64,000 nucleotides of DNA from Rheinheimera sp. GTDB lineage: Bacteria; Pseudomonadota; Gammaproteobacteria; Enterobacterales; Alteromonadaceae. The stretch covers positions 558,001-622,000 of the forward strand of contig NZ_JAUYGV010000007.1 of the NCBI RefSeq assembly GCF_030690345.1, given 5' to 3'. Positions within the stretch are counted from its first letter, which is position 1, and every line of letters starts with the position of its first letter. The notes under the pieces were generated by a model that ran no database searches, was not told the origin of the DNA, and saw only the letters and a list, made by a program, of their open reading frames with translations. Below are positions 1-7,738 of the stretch, one piece after another. The position numbers were made by a program, and so were the translations under genes.

Positions 1-1
1 C

Positions 2-1081
2 CCACAAGGCACAGCGCGGCTGTTTGCCGATGGCAAATTTTTTACCGCTAATGGCCGCGCACAGTTTATCGCGGTGTGCCAGCATGCGTCTAACGAGGCA
101 GCGCCGGCCACCCCCTTATGGCTAAACAGCGGCCGCTTGCGCGATCAATGGCATACCATGACCCGCACTGGTAGCGTGGCCAGCTTAATGCAGCATACGC
201 CGGAGCCTTTTGTTAGCTTGCACCCCTCTGATGCGGCCTTATACGGCATTAGTGAGGGCGAGCTGGTGCAATTGAGTAACGCCAGCGGCCGCTTGCTGCT
301 GCGCGTTGATATCAGCGACAACCAGCGGCCCGGCGAGTTGTTTATACCGATGCACTGGAGCGCACAGTTTGCCAGCCAGGCGCGCGCTGATGTGCTGTTT
401 GCCGCCGATACGGACCCCATCTCCGGCCAGCCGGCATTAAAGCTCAGCCAGGTGGCACTGCGCCGTTTTACGCCAAAATGGCAGGCCTTGCTACTGACTA
501 AACAGCCGTTAACGGCGCAGCAACTGCAGTCATTTAATCAGCACTATCTGGCGCGGGTACCCTTGGCTAATTGCCAAAGTTACCGGCTTGGCTTAACGGA
601 TGCGCTTGACCCGCAGCAGCTGCTACAGCAACTGCAATTAACGCCAACCTTGTCGTGCAGTGACAGTCAACAAGGCCTGCAAAGCAAATTGACGGGCTAT
701 CGTGCGGCGGCTATCTGCGATAACCAGTTGCAATGGCTGTTGCTGGCCGGCACTGAATTAGCGGCTGCCGATCAGGTGTGGCTGAACCAGCAATTTGTTG
801 CAGCGTTAAGTCTTGATAATCGCCGTCAATTGCTTAGTGCGCAGGCCGGTCAGGGTAAAACTGCCGATAACAGCGCGCTGATTTGCAGCTGCTTTAATGT
901 GCGTAGCAAGGCGATATGCCAGGCCATTAACGATGGCGCTGACAGCACGGCTAAGCTGGGCAAGCAACTGCAGTGCGGTACCAACTGCGGCTCCTGTTTG
1001 CCGGAGCTGAGTGCCTTGTTATTGCAGCAAAAAGCTTTAAGCCGCCAACTTAATCAAGCCAATACATTGCAAGGAGCTTAA
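2..1081 (+). CDS. nasA: Assimilatory nitrate reductase catalytic subunit, C-terminal part (5' end outside window)
   Basis: The reading frame is open from the window edge, so the gene starts upstream; the first possible start inside the window (GTG at 74) is an internal valine. The visible part matches the C-terminal molybdopterin-dinucleotide-binding domain of NasA-type nitrate reductases (GTARLFADGKFFTANGR near the edge, HPSDAALYGI and the EGELVQLSNASGR beta-barrel). It ends with a BFD-like [2Fe-2S] domain (ICSCFNV, then CGTNCGSC about 35 residues later), as in several assimilatory NasA enzymes. The family reduces nitrate to nitrite in the cytoplasm. The next gene, cobA, starts 2 bases after the stop and supplies sirohaem for the partner nitrite reductase, which supports an assimilatory nas/nir operon. 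The identification is firm; only the subfamily depends on the missing N-terminus. Confidence 0.88.
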   Translation, partial: PQGTARLFADGKFFTANGRAQFIAVCQHASNEAAPATPLWLNSGRLRDQWHTMTRTGSVASLMQHTPEPFVSLHPSDAALYGISEGELVQLSNASGRLLLRVDISDNQRPGELFIPMHWSAQFASQARADVLFAADTDPISGQPALKLSQVALRRFTPKWQALLLTKQPLTAQQLQSFNQHYLARVPLANCQSYRLGLTDALDPQQLLQQLQLTPTLSCSDSQQGLQSKLTGYRAAAICDNQLQWLLLAGTELAAADQVWLNQQFVAALSLDNRRQLLSAQAGQGKTADNSALICSCFNVRSKAICQAINDGADSTAKLGKQLQCGTNCGSCLPELSALLLQQKALSRQLNQANTLQGA

Positions 1082-1083
1082 TC

Positions 1084-1884
1084 ATGACTGCAATCAACCG
1101 TAAATGTACTTCTGGCGACGTAGCGCTGGTAGGCGCCGGCCCGGGCGCGGCCGATTTACTTACCCTGCGTGCGCTTAGGCTGATTCAGCAAGCCGGTGCT
1201 GTGGTATATGACCGCTTGGTAAGCGAAGAGGTGTTGGCGCTTATTCCGGCCGGCTGTCCGTGTTTTGATGTTGGTAAAAGCCGCGGCCGGCACAATGTGT
1301 CGCAGGCAGAAATCGGTGCCTTGTTAGTGCAATTGGCGCAACAGGGTTTAAATGTAGTGCGGTTAAAAGGTGGTGACCCGGCTATTTTCGGCCGCTTAGC
1401 CGAAGAGCTGGATGCTCTCGATAGCGCCACTATCAGCTGGCAGATCGTACCCGGCATCAGCGCGGCATCCGGCTGTGCAGCGGCTACCGGCATACCGCTG
1501 ACCGAGCGCGGTATTGCGCAGCAATTGCGTTTTATCAGCGCGGTGGATAAAAACAGCGACACGGCGCAAGACTGGGCCAGCCTGGCCAAGCCCGGCCAAA
1601 CGCTGGTGTTTTATATGGGGTTAAGTGCGCTTAGCGAAATAAGCCGGCAGCTGATAGCGCATGGCCTGAGTGCCGACTGGCCGATGCTGTTGGTTGAAAA
1701 CGGCAGCCGGTCCGGGCAGCGCCAGTTGTTAACTACGCTGGCCGATGCCGCCACGGCAGCACAAAGTATGGCATTGCAGTCACCTTGCGTAATCATGGTG
1801 GGCGAGGTAGTACGGCGGCAGCGCCAGACGGCAAAGCTGATGGGTAGTGTAAGGGCGCGCTTGGCGGCAGAAATGGCGGCGTAG
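1084..1884 (+). CDS. cobA: Uroporphyrinogen-III C-methyltransferase (sirohaem branch)
   Basis: A 266-residue SUMT. The N-terminal VALVGAGPGAADLLTLRALR is the family's first signature, followed by VVYDRLVS, VRLKGGDPAIFGR (the SAM-binding GGDP loop) and VPGISAASGCAAATGIPLTERG. These enzymes add two methyl groups from SAM to uroporphyrinogen III, giving precorrin-2 for sirohaem or cobalamin. It lacks the CysG dehydrogenase/chelatase domain, so those steps must be encoded elsewhere. AAGGAG at 1071-1076 overlaps the end of nasA and sets the ATG at 1084, so the pair is translated from one message. In nas operons this gene provides sirohaem for NirB nitrite reductase. Confidence 0.95.
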   Translation: MTAINRKCTSGDVALVGAGPGAADLLTLRALRLIQQAGAVVYDRLVSEEVLALIPAGCPCFDVGKSRGRHNVSQAEIGALLVQLAQQGLNVVRLKGGDPAIFGRLAEELDALDSATISWQIVPGISAASGCAAATGIPLTERGIAQQLRFISAVDKNSDTAQDWASLAKPGQTLVFYMGLSALSEISRQLIAHGLSADWPMLLVENGSRSGQRQLLTTLADAATAAQSMALQSPCVIMVGEVVRRQRQTAKLMGSVRARLAAEMAA

Positions 1885-1991
1885 CGCGGTGTCAGCATAG
1901 CTATACACCGGTTTTGCCAGGTGGCTTAACTTCTGTCAGCGGCGGCATGATGTGTTAACCTTAAGGTACGAGTGATACTACAGGAGACACC

Positions 1992-3527
1992 ATGGAAGCG
2001 AATCATGTGGAAGTGCGCCACCTTACCCGCAAGGATATGACAGAGCTACGCGAAGCTTCAGAGCAGGTATATCAGGCCGGGCCTCTGCTTACCTGGACCG
2101 AGCCGGTGGTAAACACCTTATTAACCAAATTTCCCGACGGTCAGCTTTGCGTTTGTGTCGACGGCAAGGTAGTCGGCTGTGCCTTTTCGCTTATTATCGA
2201 TTACAGCAAATTCAGTGACGAGCATACCTACGATCAAATCGTTACCGGTTATTCGTTTGCTAATCATGATCCCAACGGCGATGTGTTATACGGCATTGAG
2301 GTGTTTATTCACCCGGATTACCGTGGCCTGCGTCTGGCGCGGCGCTTGTACGATGCCCGCAAAGAACTGTGTGAAAACCTGAATTTACGCGCCATTATTG
2401 CTGGCGGCCGGATGCCGAATTATAACGAGCATTCCGCTAAGCTCAGTGCTAAACAATATATTGAAAAGGTTAAAGGCAAAGAAGTGCATGACCCGGTGCT
2501 GAGCTTTCAGCTGGCTAACGGTTTTCATGTCCGCAAATTACTCAAAGGCTATCTGCGGGGTGACACTGAGTCGCAGGAATATGCCACCTTGATCGAATGG
2601 GCCAATATTTATTACACCAAGTCCGTTAAGCTGATCAATGCGCCCAAGGCTGAAGTGCGGCTGGGGCTGGTGCAGTGGCAAATGCGCAGCATGGCCGGTA
2701 TTGAGCAGCTATTTGAGCAGATGGAATTTTTTGTTGATGCGGTGTCAGATTACAAAAGTGACTTTATTCTGTTTCCCGAGCTGTTTGCCGCGCCGTTAAT
2801 GGCGCACTATAACCATTTAAGTGTCACCGAGAGCATCCGTCAGCTGGCAAAGTACACTGAAACTATCCGCGATAAGTTTGTTGAATTTGCTATCTCCTAC
2901 AACATTAATATTATTACCGGCAGCATGCCGTACCTGATAGACGGCAAGCTGTATAACAGCGGCTTTTTATGCCGCCGTGACGGCACCTGGGAGCAATACG
3001 ATAAGGTACACGTTACCCCGGCAGAAAAACGCAACTGGGCCATGAGCGGCGGTAACCGGGTAGAAGTGTTCGACACCGACTGCGGCAAAATCGGCATTAT
3101 GATTTGCTACGATGTGGAATTTCCGGAATATGCGCGGCTGTTATCCGACCAGGGCATGAATATTTTGTTTGTGCCGTTTTTAACCGACACGCAAAACGGT
3201 TACACCCGGGTACGCCACTGCGCCATGGCTCGCGCCATTGAAAACGAATGTTATGTTGCCATTGCCGGTGCGGTAGGTAACCTGGCGCGGGTGAATAATA
3301 TGGATATTCAGTATGCGCAGTCGGCACTGTTTACACCGTCTGATTTCGCCTTTCCTACCACCGGTATTAAAGCTGAAGCCACACCCAACTCAGAGATGTT
3401 ACTGATTGTCGATGTTGACCTGGATGCACTAAAAGAGCTGCACAGCCATGGTAGTGTGCATACCATGAAAGACCGGCGTCATGATGTGTATCAGTTGTCG
3501 CTGGTTAAGCCGCTAAATAAAAAATGA
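1992..3527 (+). CDS. Bifunctional GNAT acetyltransferase / carbon-nitrogen hydrolase
   Basis: A two-domain protein of 511 residues. Residues about 5-210 form a GNAT domain (VDGKVVGCAF, GIEVFIHPDYRGLRLARRLYDARK, the acetyl-CoA-binding Q/RxxGxA-like segment). From about residue 220 a nitrilase-superfamily domain follows, with the complete catalytic triad: E263 in FPELF, K338 in YDKVHVTP and C372 in MICYDVEFPE. Nitrilase-family enzymes cleave C-N bonds of amides or nitriles. The fused form is known in many proteobacteria but its substrate is unclear, so no specific reaction is assigned. AGGAGA at 1982-1987 fixes the ATG at 1992. It appears monocistronic: the next sequence is the moeB remnant beginning only 15 bases downstream. 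Confidence 0.88.
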   Translation: MEANHVEVRHLTRKDMTELREASEQVYQAGPLLTWTEPVVNTLLTKFPDGQLCVCVDGKVVGCAFSLIIDYSKFSDEHTYDQIVTGYSFANHDPNGDVLYGIEVFIHPDYRGLRLARRLYDARKELCENLNLRAIIAGGRMPNYNEHSAKLSAKQYIEKVKGKEVHDPVLSFQLANGFHVRKLLKGYLRGDTESQEYATLIEWANIYYTKSVKLINAPKAEVRLGLVQWQMRSMAGIEQLFEQMEFFVDAVSDYKSDFILFPELFAAPLMAHYNHLSVTESIRQLAKYTETIRDKFVEFAISYNINIITGSMPYLIDGKLYNSGFLCRRDGTWEQYDKVHVTPAEKRNWAMSGGNRVEVFDTDCGKIGIMICYDVEFPEYARLLSDQGMNILFVPFLTDTQNGYTRVRHCAMARAIENECYVAIAGAVGNLARVNNMDIQYAQSALFTPSDFAFPTTGIKAEATPNSEMLLIVDVDLDALKELHSHGSVHTMKDRRHDVYQLSLVKPLNKK

Positions 3528-3542
3528 TGCCGGAACCGCTAA

Positions 3543-3953
3543 GCCGATATCGGCCACAGCAAAGTGCAGCAAGCGTAGCAGAGTTTGCGCGCGTTAAACG
3601 CCGACGTTACTATTAACGCCGCCTGTGTTAAGGCTAAAGTGCCGTTGGTATCGGGCGCGGCTATCCGTTTTGAAGGCCAGGTTGCCAGCTTTAGTATGCA
3701 AGGCGGGGGCGCCTGTTATCACTGCTTAAGCCAGCTGTTTGGCGAGCAACAGCTAACCTGCATGGAGGCCGGTATTTTAAGCCCGGTGGTCGGCATTATC
3801 GGCAGCATGCAGGCACTGGAAGCAGTAAAAATTCTCGCCGGTGTCGGCACACCGCTATACGGCAAGCTACAGCTGTTTGATGCCTTAACCGGCCAGTGGC
3901 GCGAGTTTAGCTTAAATAAAGATCCGCTTTGTAACGTGTGTGGTGCAACCTGA
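3543..3953 (+). pseudogene. moeB: Degraded moeB/thiF-type adenylyltransferase remnant
   Basis: One frame (codons from 3543) reads ADIGHSKVQQA, then TAG at 3576, then QSLRALNADVT followed at once by INAACVKAKVPLVSGAAIR and the full C-terminal half with its zinc cysteines (CYHC near the middle, CNVCG at the end). In intact MoeB the ADIG motif lies about 70 residues into the protein. About 40 residues containing the LDCTDN-type substrate loop separate NPHV-like from LNAACF-like segments. Three lesions are therefore visible: loss of the first ~70 codons (similarity starts directly after a TAA at 3540-3542), an in-frame amber codon, and a central deletion. The 122-codon frame beginning with TTG at 3585 would lack the ATP-binding fold and is unlikely to work. 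MoeB normally activates MoaD for molybdopterin synthesis. Confidence 0.85.
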
Positions 3954-3997
3954 TACGATTACTGAATAAACTATTGTAGCTACATTGTCACTGAGGC

Positions 3998-4678
3998 CTA
4001 ACCAGCTGTGGCTACCCAACCACGAAACGAAAATGCCGCATAAAACAGTTCGATTTCTGTGAATCCTGCTTCGCTCAGCAGTATTTCTTCCTCAGCAACA
4101 CTAAGCAGAGGCAATCGGTTGGCCATATTCGTCGCTGAGGCCTTGGCGTTTTGCCAATCAACGCCTGAGCGGCAGGCAAATGCGGCTGAGCGTGCTAACC
4201 AGTTATTGGCATCTGCACCCGGCATACTGTGATGGGCGACAACAAGGCGGGCTCCTGGTTTTAATCTGTGTCGGATTTCTTGCAAGGTTTGCAGCCGCTC
4301 ATTCCGGTTAAGGAAATGTAATGTGAGCAAACAGGTTGCCCCATCGTATAAGGCGATGGGGGCTGCATCAATAGTGCCCTCTATCATCGTAGCCCGATGA
4401 TTATAGGGTCCGATAGTGCGACGGGCCAGCTCAAGCATGGCTGCGGAGGGGTCGACGCCGGTGAATTCCCACTCCCGCTGGGCGTTTGCCATGGCTTTAA
4501 TTTCCATACCGCCTCCGGCACCAACGACCAGGATATGCGCCGCTTGTTGTGCGCGTTCGCTAAGCAACAACTGTGTCATCGAATGCAGATCAGCCAGTCC
4601 CGGCACTTTTTGTGCTGTCTGCTCTGTATAGTCCGCGACCAAGGTCGGCTGTAAGAAGGGTTCTTGTAATGAGTTCAT
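3998..4678 (-). CDS. Class I SAM-dependent methyltransferase
   Basis: A 226-residue protein with the Rossmann-fold SAM motif HILVVGAGGGMEIKAMA (motif I, around residues 48-64), an acidic residue ending strand 2 (FTGVDPSAAMLELA), ATCLLTLHFL (motif IV/post II) and LKPGARLVVAHHS (motif III). The substrate cannot be read from sequence. Its start codon overlaps the exporter stop by 4 bases (ATGA at 4675-4678 on the minus strand), so translation is coupled to the upstream MFS gene. The pairing suggests that it modifies a compound the exporter handles, or detoxifies one; that is inference from context. No signal peptide, so cytoplasmic. Confidence 0.85.
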   Translation of the reverse strand: MNSLQEPFLQPTLVADYTEQTAQKVPGLADLHSMTQLLLSERAQQAAHILVVGAGGGMEIKAMANAQREWEFTGVDPSAAMLELARRTIGPYNHRATMIEGTIDAAPIALYDGATCLLTLHFLNRNERLQTLQEIRHRLKPGARLVVAHHSMPGADANNWLARSAAFACRSGVDWQNAKASATNMANRLPLLSVAEEEILLSEAGFTEIELFYAAFSFRGWVATAG

Positions 4679-6306
4679 GATAATTTCCCCGGCGTTTCTG
4701 TGGTTAGGCTGTCTTTTTTGCCAGATGGTGTGTTGCTACGATCTTCTACAGGGCCACGTAGAAGAACAAAGACAAACAACAACACCATGACGACAACACC
4801 TGCCAGCATGGCCGTTTTCCAGCCTTCGACAAAGGCTTGTTGAGCACTCTGATAAAGCGCGTCGGAGTACGGGAGCCTCTGCTCTGCAATAGCCAAAGCG
4901 TTGGCTATGCCCTGACTCGCCAACGCAGCCGCTTCGGCGGGTATCCCGGGAAGGCTTGGGGTAATCGCACGGCTATAGCCAGCGGCAAAGACAGCGCCTA
5001 GCAGGGCAACTCCGAGAGATGTACCAAGCTCACGTGTTACATCGTTTAAGGCAGACGCAACGCCCTGTTGATCCCGTGGCAGTGATGAGGTAATAGCTTC
5101 TGTCGACGGCGCCATCGCCAGCCCCATGCCTATGCCCATTGCGATCATGCCGGGCAAGACGGAAATATAGCCGCCTTCGACCGATACCAGTAGAGCCATC
5201 AGGGCCAAACCAGATCCGCCCAGCAATACACCGGCCGCAATGGTTAAACGTGAGCCAATATGCGCCGCTAAATGCGGCGCAACGCCGGATAAAGCCATCA
5301 TCAGCAATGCCATCGGCATCAGGCCAACCGTTGCAAGCAGAGCCGACCAGCCGAGAACAGCCTGAAAAAACGGATAAAGTACAATAAAAACACCAGCCTG
5401 TACGCCGAACCAGGTAAGAAGCGAGACAGAACCACTGGCCAGGCTACGTTTTGCAAATAATCTGACATTAAGTAAAGGCGCTTTGCAATGGCGTTGCCAG
5501 ACAACAAAGGCAAGTGCTGAACCGATTGCTACAGCCAGAGCTGTAAGTGTTTCTGTCGCCGTCCAGCCGATCGCGGGCCCCTGATGAAGTGCGAAACTGG
5601 CGCCGATAATAGCAGATAGTGATAACGCCGAGCCGGGGAAATCAAATCCGTGCACAGAGGTGATACGGGAATTCGTAATCGACCCTTTGGCCATTAGCAC
5701 TGCGATTATGACTAACACAACTGGCAGAGCGAAGAGCCAACGCCAGGACAGCAAGTCAACCAATGCCGCAGACAGGAACATGCCAAGTACGCCGCCCGCA
5801 CCGGCCACGCCGGTCCATATGCCAATAGCTTTGGAGCGTTCCTCGTCAGGAAAGACGGAAGTAATAACAGAGAGTGTAACCGGCATGATCATCGCTGCAC
5901 CAACCCCACTCATAAAGCGGGCAACAAGCATCATCTCAACACCCGTTGCCAAACCTGATGCAAGATTAGCTATAGCAAAGACAGCAAGGCCAATTAACAG
6001 AACCGTCTTGCGGCCCCAGCGGTCACCGACAGCACCAAGTGGCAGTAACAACCCTGCCAGGCTGATTGCATAGATATTAATTATCCACAGCACCTGGCTT
6101 TGGGATGCACCCAAGTCAAGCGCGAGATGAGGTTGCGCCACATTCAGGCCCGTTACCGCTGCAATAACCGCCATCAGTGCAATGCATACAGTGATAAGTA
6201 TGCTTCGCCTTTGCTGAGCATCCTTAATAATATAGTCGCTAGCACGAAAATCAGCGCTAGCGGAAACTTCCGCATTGTTTATGTTAAAGTCATTGGGTGT
6301 GGACAT
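4675..6306 (-). CDS. MFS multidrug exporter, DHA2 (14-TMS, EmrB/QacA) family
   Basis: A 543-residue membrane protein with about 14 hydrophobic segments. Signatures include GLNVAQPHLALDLGASQSQVLWIINIYAI (DHA2 helix 1-2), the motif-A loop GAVGDRWGRKTVLL after helix 2, and a motif-C-like glycine-rich helix (WTGVAGAGGVLGMFLSAALVDLLSWRWLF). The family exports drugs, dyes or antiseptics using the proton gradient. GGAGATGCT precedes the ATG at 6306. The gene heads a two-gene unit with the methyltransferase. A strong sigma-70-like promoter is visible upstream, with a palindrome over its -10 box, next to a divergent Rrf2 regulator. The natural substrate is unknown. Confidence 0.92.
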   Translation of the reverse strand: MSTPNDFNINNAEVSASADFRASDYIIKDAQQRRSILITVCIALMAVIAAVTGLNVAQPHLALDLGASQSQVLWIINIYAISLAGLLLPLGAVGDRWGRKTVLLIGLAVFAIANLASGLATGVEMMLVARFMSGVGAAMIMPVTLSVITSVFPDEERSKAIGIWTGVAGAGGVLGMFLSAALVDLLSWRWLFALPVVLVIIAVLMAKGSITNSRITSVHGFDFPGSALSLSAIIGASFALHQGPAIGWTATETLTALAVAIGSALAFVVWQRHCKAPLLNVRLFAKRSLASGSVSLLTWFGVQAGVFIVLYPFFQAVLGWSALLATVGLMPMALLMMALSGVAPHLAAHIGSRLTIAAGVLLGGSGLALMALLVSVEGGYISVLPGMIAMGIGMGLAMAPSTEAITSSLPRDQQGVASALNDVTRELGTSLGVALLGAVFAAGYSRAITPSLPGIPAEAAALASQGIANALAIAEQRLPYSDALYQSAQQAFVEGWKTAMLAGVVVMVLLFVFVLLRGPVEDRSNTPSGKKDSLTTETPGKLS

Positions 6307-6365
6307 AGCATCTCCGGCAGATGTTGCAGGTTCTCAGATGTAGTTACAGCAAATTGATGCAACTC

Positions 6366-6386
6366 ACGTATCATTTAATGATACGT
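6366..6386. promoter_or_regulatory. Candidate operator palindrome for the divergent Rrf2 regulator
   Basis: A perfect inverted repeat with arms ACGTATCAT (6366-6374) and ATGATACGT (6378-6386) around the spacer TTA. It lies in the 157-base divergent region and covers the -10 hexamer of the exporter promoter, so a protein bound here should block transcription. The adjacent Rrf2-family gene is the obvious candidate binder. The symmetry is seen directly; the regulator match is inferred. Confidence 0.7.
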
Positions 6387-6406
6387 ATGGTGTTGCCTGC
6401 TGTCAA
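6378..6406 (-). promoter_or_regulatory. Sigma-70-type promoter of the MFS-methyltransferase unit
   Basis: On the minus strand TTGACA (6406-6401) is followed after exactly 17 bases by TATCAT (6383-6378). The -35 box is a perfect consensus match and the -10 matches in four of six positions. The -10 box sits inside the palindrome at 6366-6386. Transcription would start near 6371, about 65 bases before the exporter start codon. Confidence 0.7.
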
Positions 6407-6463
6407 CAGACTAACGAGTCTCTGGTAAGGGTTGCACTCAAGGCATTATTTAAGGTTTAGTAG

Positions 6464-6874
6464 ATGAATAAAGACACCAGACTATCCGACGTCTTACATG
6501 TGCTTTTGCACCTGGGGCAGGTTGAAGAACCGGTAACGTCAGACGTTCTCGCCAAATATATGGGCACAAACCCGGCAGTATTCCGGCGTACTATGGCGGG
6601 CTTACGAGAAGCCGGATATGTAACGTCAGGCAAAGGGCATGGGGGAGGCTGGCAGTTGGCTGTTCCGTTAAACCAAATCAGTCTGCTGGCTGTTTATAAC
6701 GCGCTGGGGCAACCTAATCTTTTTGCTATCGGTAACCGCAGTATTCACCCGGATTGTAAAGTCAAAAAAAATGTTAATGCCATCATGGCAGACACCATGA
6801 GCCAAGCTGAAGCTCTGTTTGTAAAGCGATTTGGCGAGATAACGCTGGACAGCCTGATGCCGGGAAATCCGTAA
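6464..6874 (+). CDS. Rrf2-family transcriptional regulator
   Basis: A 136-residue protein with the Rrf2 N-terminal winged helix (RLSDVLHVLLHLG, DVLAKYMGTNPAVFRRTMAGLREAGYVTSGKGHGGGWQLA). The GGGW wing turn is characteristic of the YwnA/NsrR-like fold. The C-terminal half lacks the three-cysteine cluster of iron-sulfur Rrf2 members (IscR, NsrR); only one cysteine is seen (HPDCKVK), so it probably is not an Fe-S sensor of that type. It is transcribed divergently from the MFS/methyltransferase unit and most likely represses it through the palindrome at 6366-6386. The inducing ligand is unknown. Confidence 0.87.
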   Translation: MNKDTRLSDVLHVLLHLGQVEEPVTSDVLAKYMGTNPAVFRRTMAGLREAGYVTSGKGHGGGWQLAVPLNQISLLAVYNALGQPNLFAIGNRSIHPDCKVKKNVNAIMADTMSQAEALFVKRFGEITLDSLMPGNP

Positions 6875-6971
6875 GTATGGGCGTTCATATGTCAAAGACG
6901 GTATAAAATAAATGAGGTATTGGCCTGGGTTAAAGCCGCTGCCCGAAGTAATGCGGTAAGAGGATGCAATA

Positions 6972-7502
6972 ATGGGAGCACATCAGGCGCAAATGCGGGG
7001 CTTTGCCAAATATAACCGTGAGTTTAATGCCAGGTTGTTTAAGCTGGCGGCGGGTTTAAGCGATAACGAGCGCAAAAAAGATCTTGGCGCGTTTTTTGGC
7101 TCTGTCCACGGCACGCTTAATCATATTCTGCTGGCCGATCGCATTTGGCTTGGCCGCTTTGCCAACGCCTTTTCTGCCATGGCGTCCCTGCAGCAAGCCG
7201 ACCTGGTGCAGCAGTTCGGTTCGCTACGCGATGAGCTGTATGCCGACTTTACTGAGCTTAGCACGCAAAGGCTGGCGACCGACGAGGTAATAACGCAGTT
7301 TGCTGATGAGTTAACGGATGCACAGCTGGCCAGCACAATGAAATACAGCAATTCGCAGGGCCAGTTACGCGAACATCCCACTTGGGTGGCCTTAGCGCAT
7401 ATGTTTAATCACCAAACCCATCACCGCGGCCAGCTAACCACGCTATTGCACCAGCTTGGCCATGACGTTGGTGTAACCGATTTTGTCGCTTATGTAACTT
7501 AA
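6972..7502 (+). CDS. DinB-family protein (metal-dependent four-helix fold)
   Basis: A 176-residue DinB/YfiT-like protein. It shows the family's conserved histidine spacing: the first in FFGSVHGTLNHILLADRIWLGRF and the pair in HMFNHQTHHRGQLTTLLHQLG, which normally bind a divalent metal. Members act as thiol-dependent transferases or have unknown roles. The start ATG at 6972 follows AGAGG a few bases upstream. Whether it belongs with the Rrf2 gene 97 bases upstream, in the same orientation, cannot be decided; no terminator is visible between them. Confidence 0.87.
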   Translation: MGAHQAQMRGFAKYNREFNARLFKLAAGLSDNERKKDLGAFFGSVHGTLNHILLADRIWLGRFANAFSAMASLQQADLVQQFGSLRDELYADFTELSTQRLATDEVITQFADELTDAQLASTMKYSNSQGQLREHPTWVALAHMFNHQTHHRGQLTTLLHQLGHDVGVTDFVAYVT

Positions 7503-7738
7503 AAGGCGTTGGCAAAGATGACGATACAGCCAGAGATATTCCGTGCTCATTTGCTGTCTGCTATCCCGCTAAAATAGCGCAGTATATTCTGCCATCACTT
7601 TTCAGAAGTTTGCTTAATGCACTGTCCGCGAATAATTTTAAACCGGCCTGTCGCCTGCGGCAGATCAAAGTTAACATGGTAAACCGGCTCTATACTAGCG
7701 CTTCGCAACCTTAGCTACGCGGAATTACAGAGGTAAAG

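Noticed and set aside
145-420. 91-codon frame on the minus strand
   Set aside because: Lies entirely within the conserved nasA coding region; no motif and no ribosome site.
5660-6073. 137-codon open frame on the + strand
   Set aside because: Antisense to the membrane helices of the MFS exporter; composition is that of a reverse-strand shadow.
7567-7579. CGCTA-AAA-TAGCG palindrome upstream of hemN
   Set aside because: Short arms and 160 bases from the start; does not match FNR (TTGAT-N4-ATCAA) or any site I can name.
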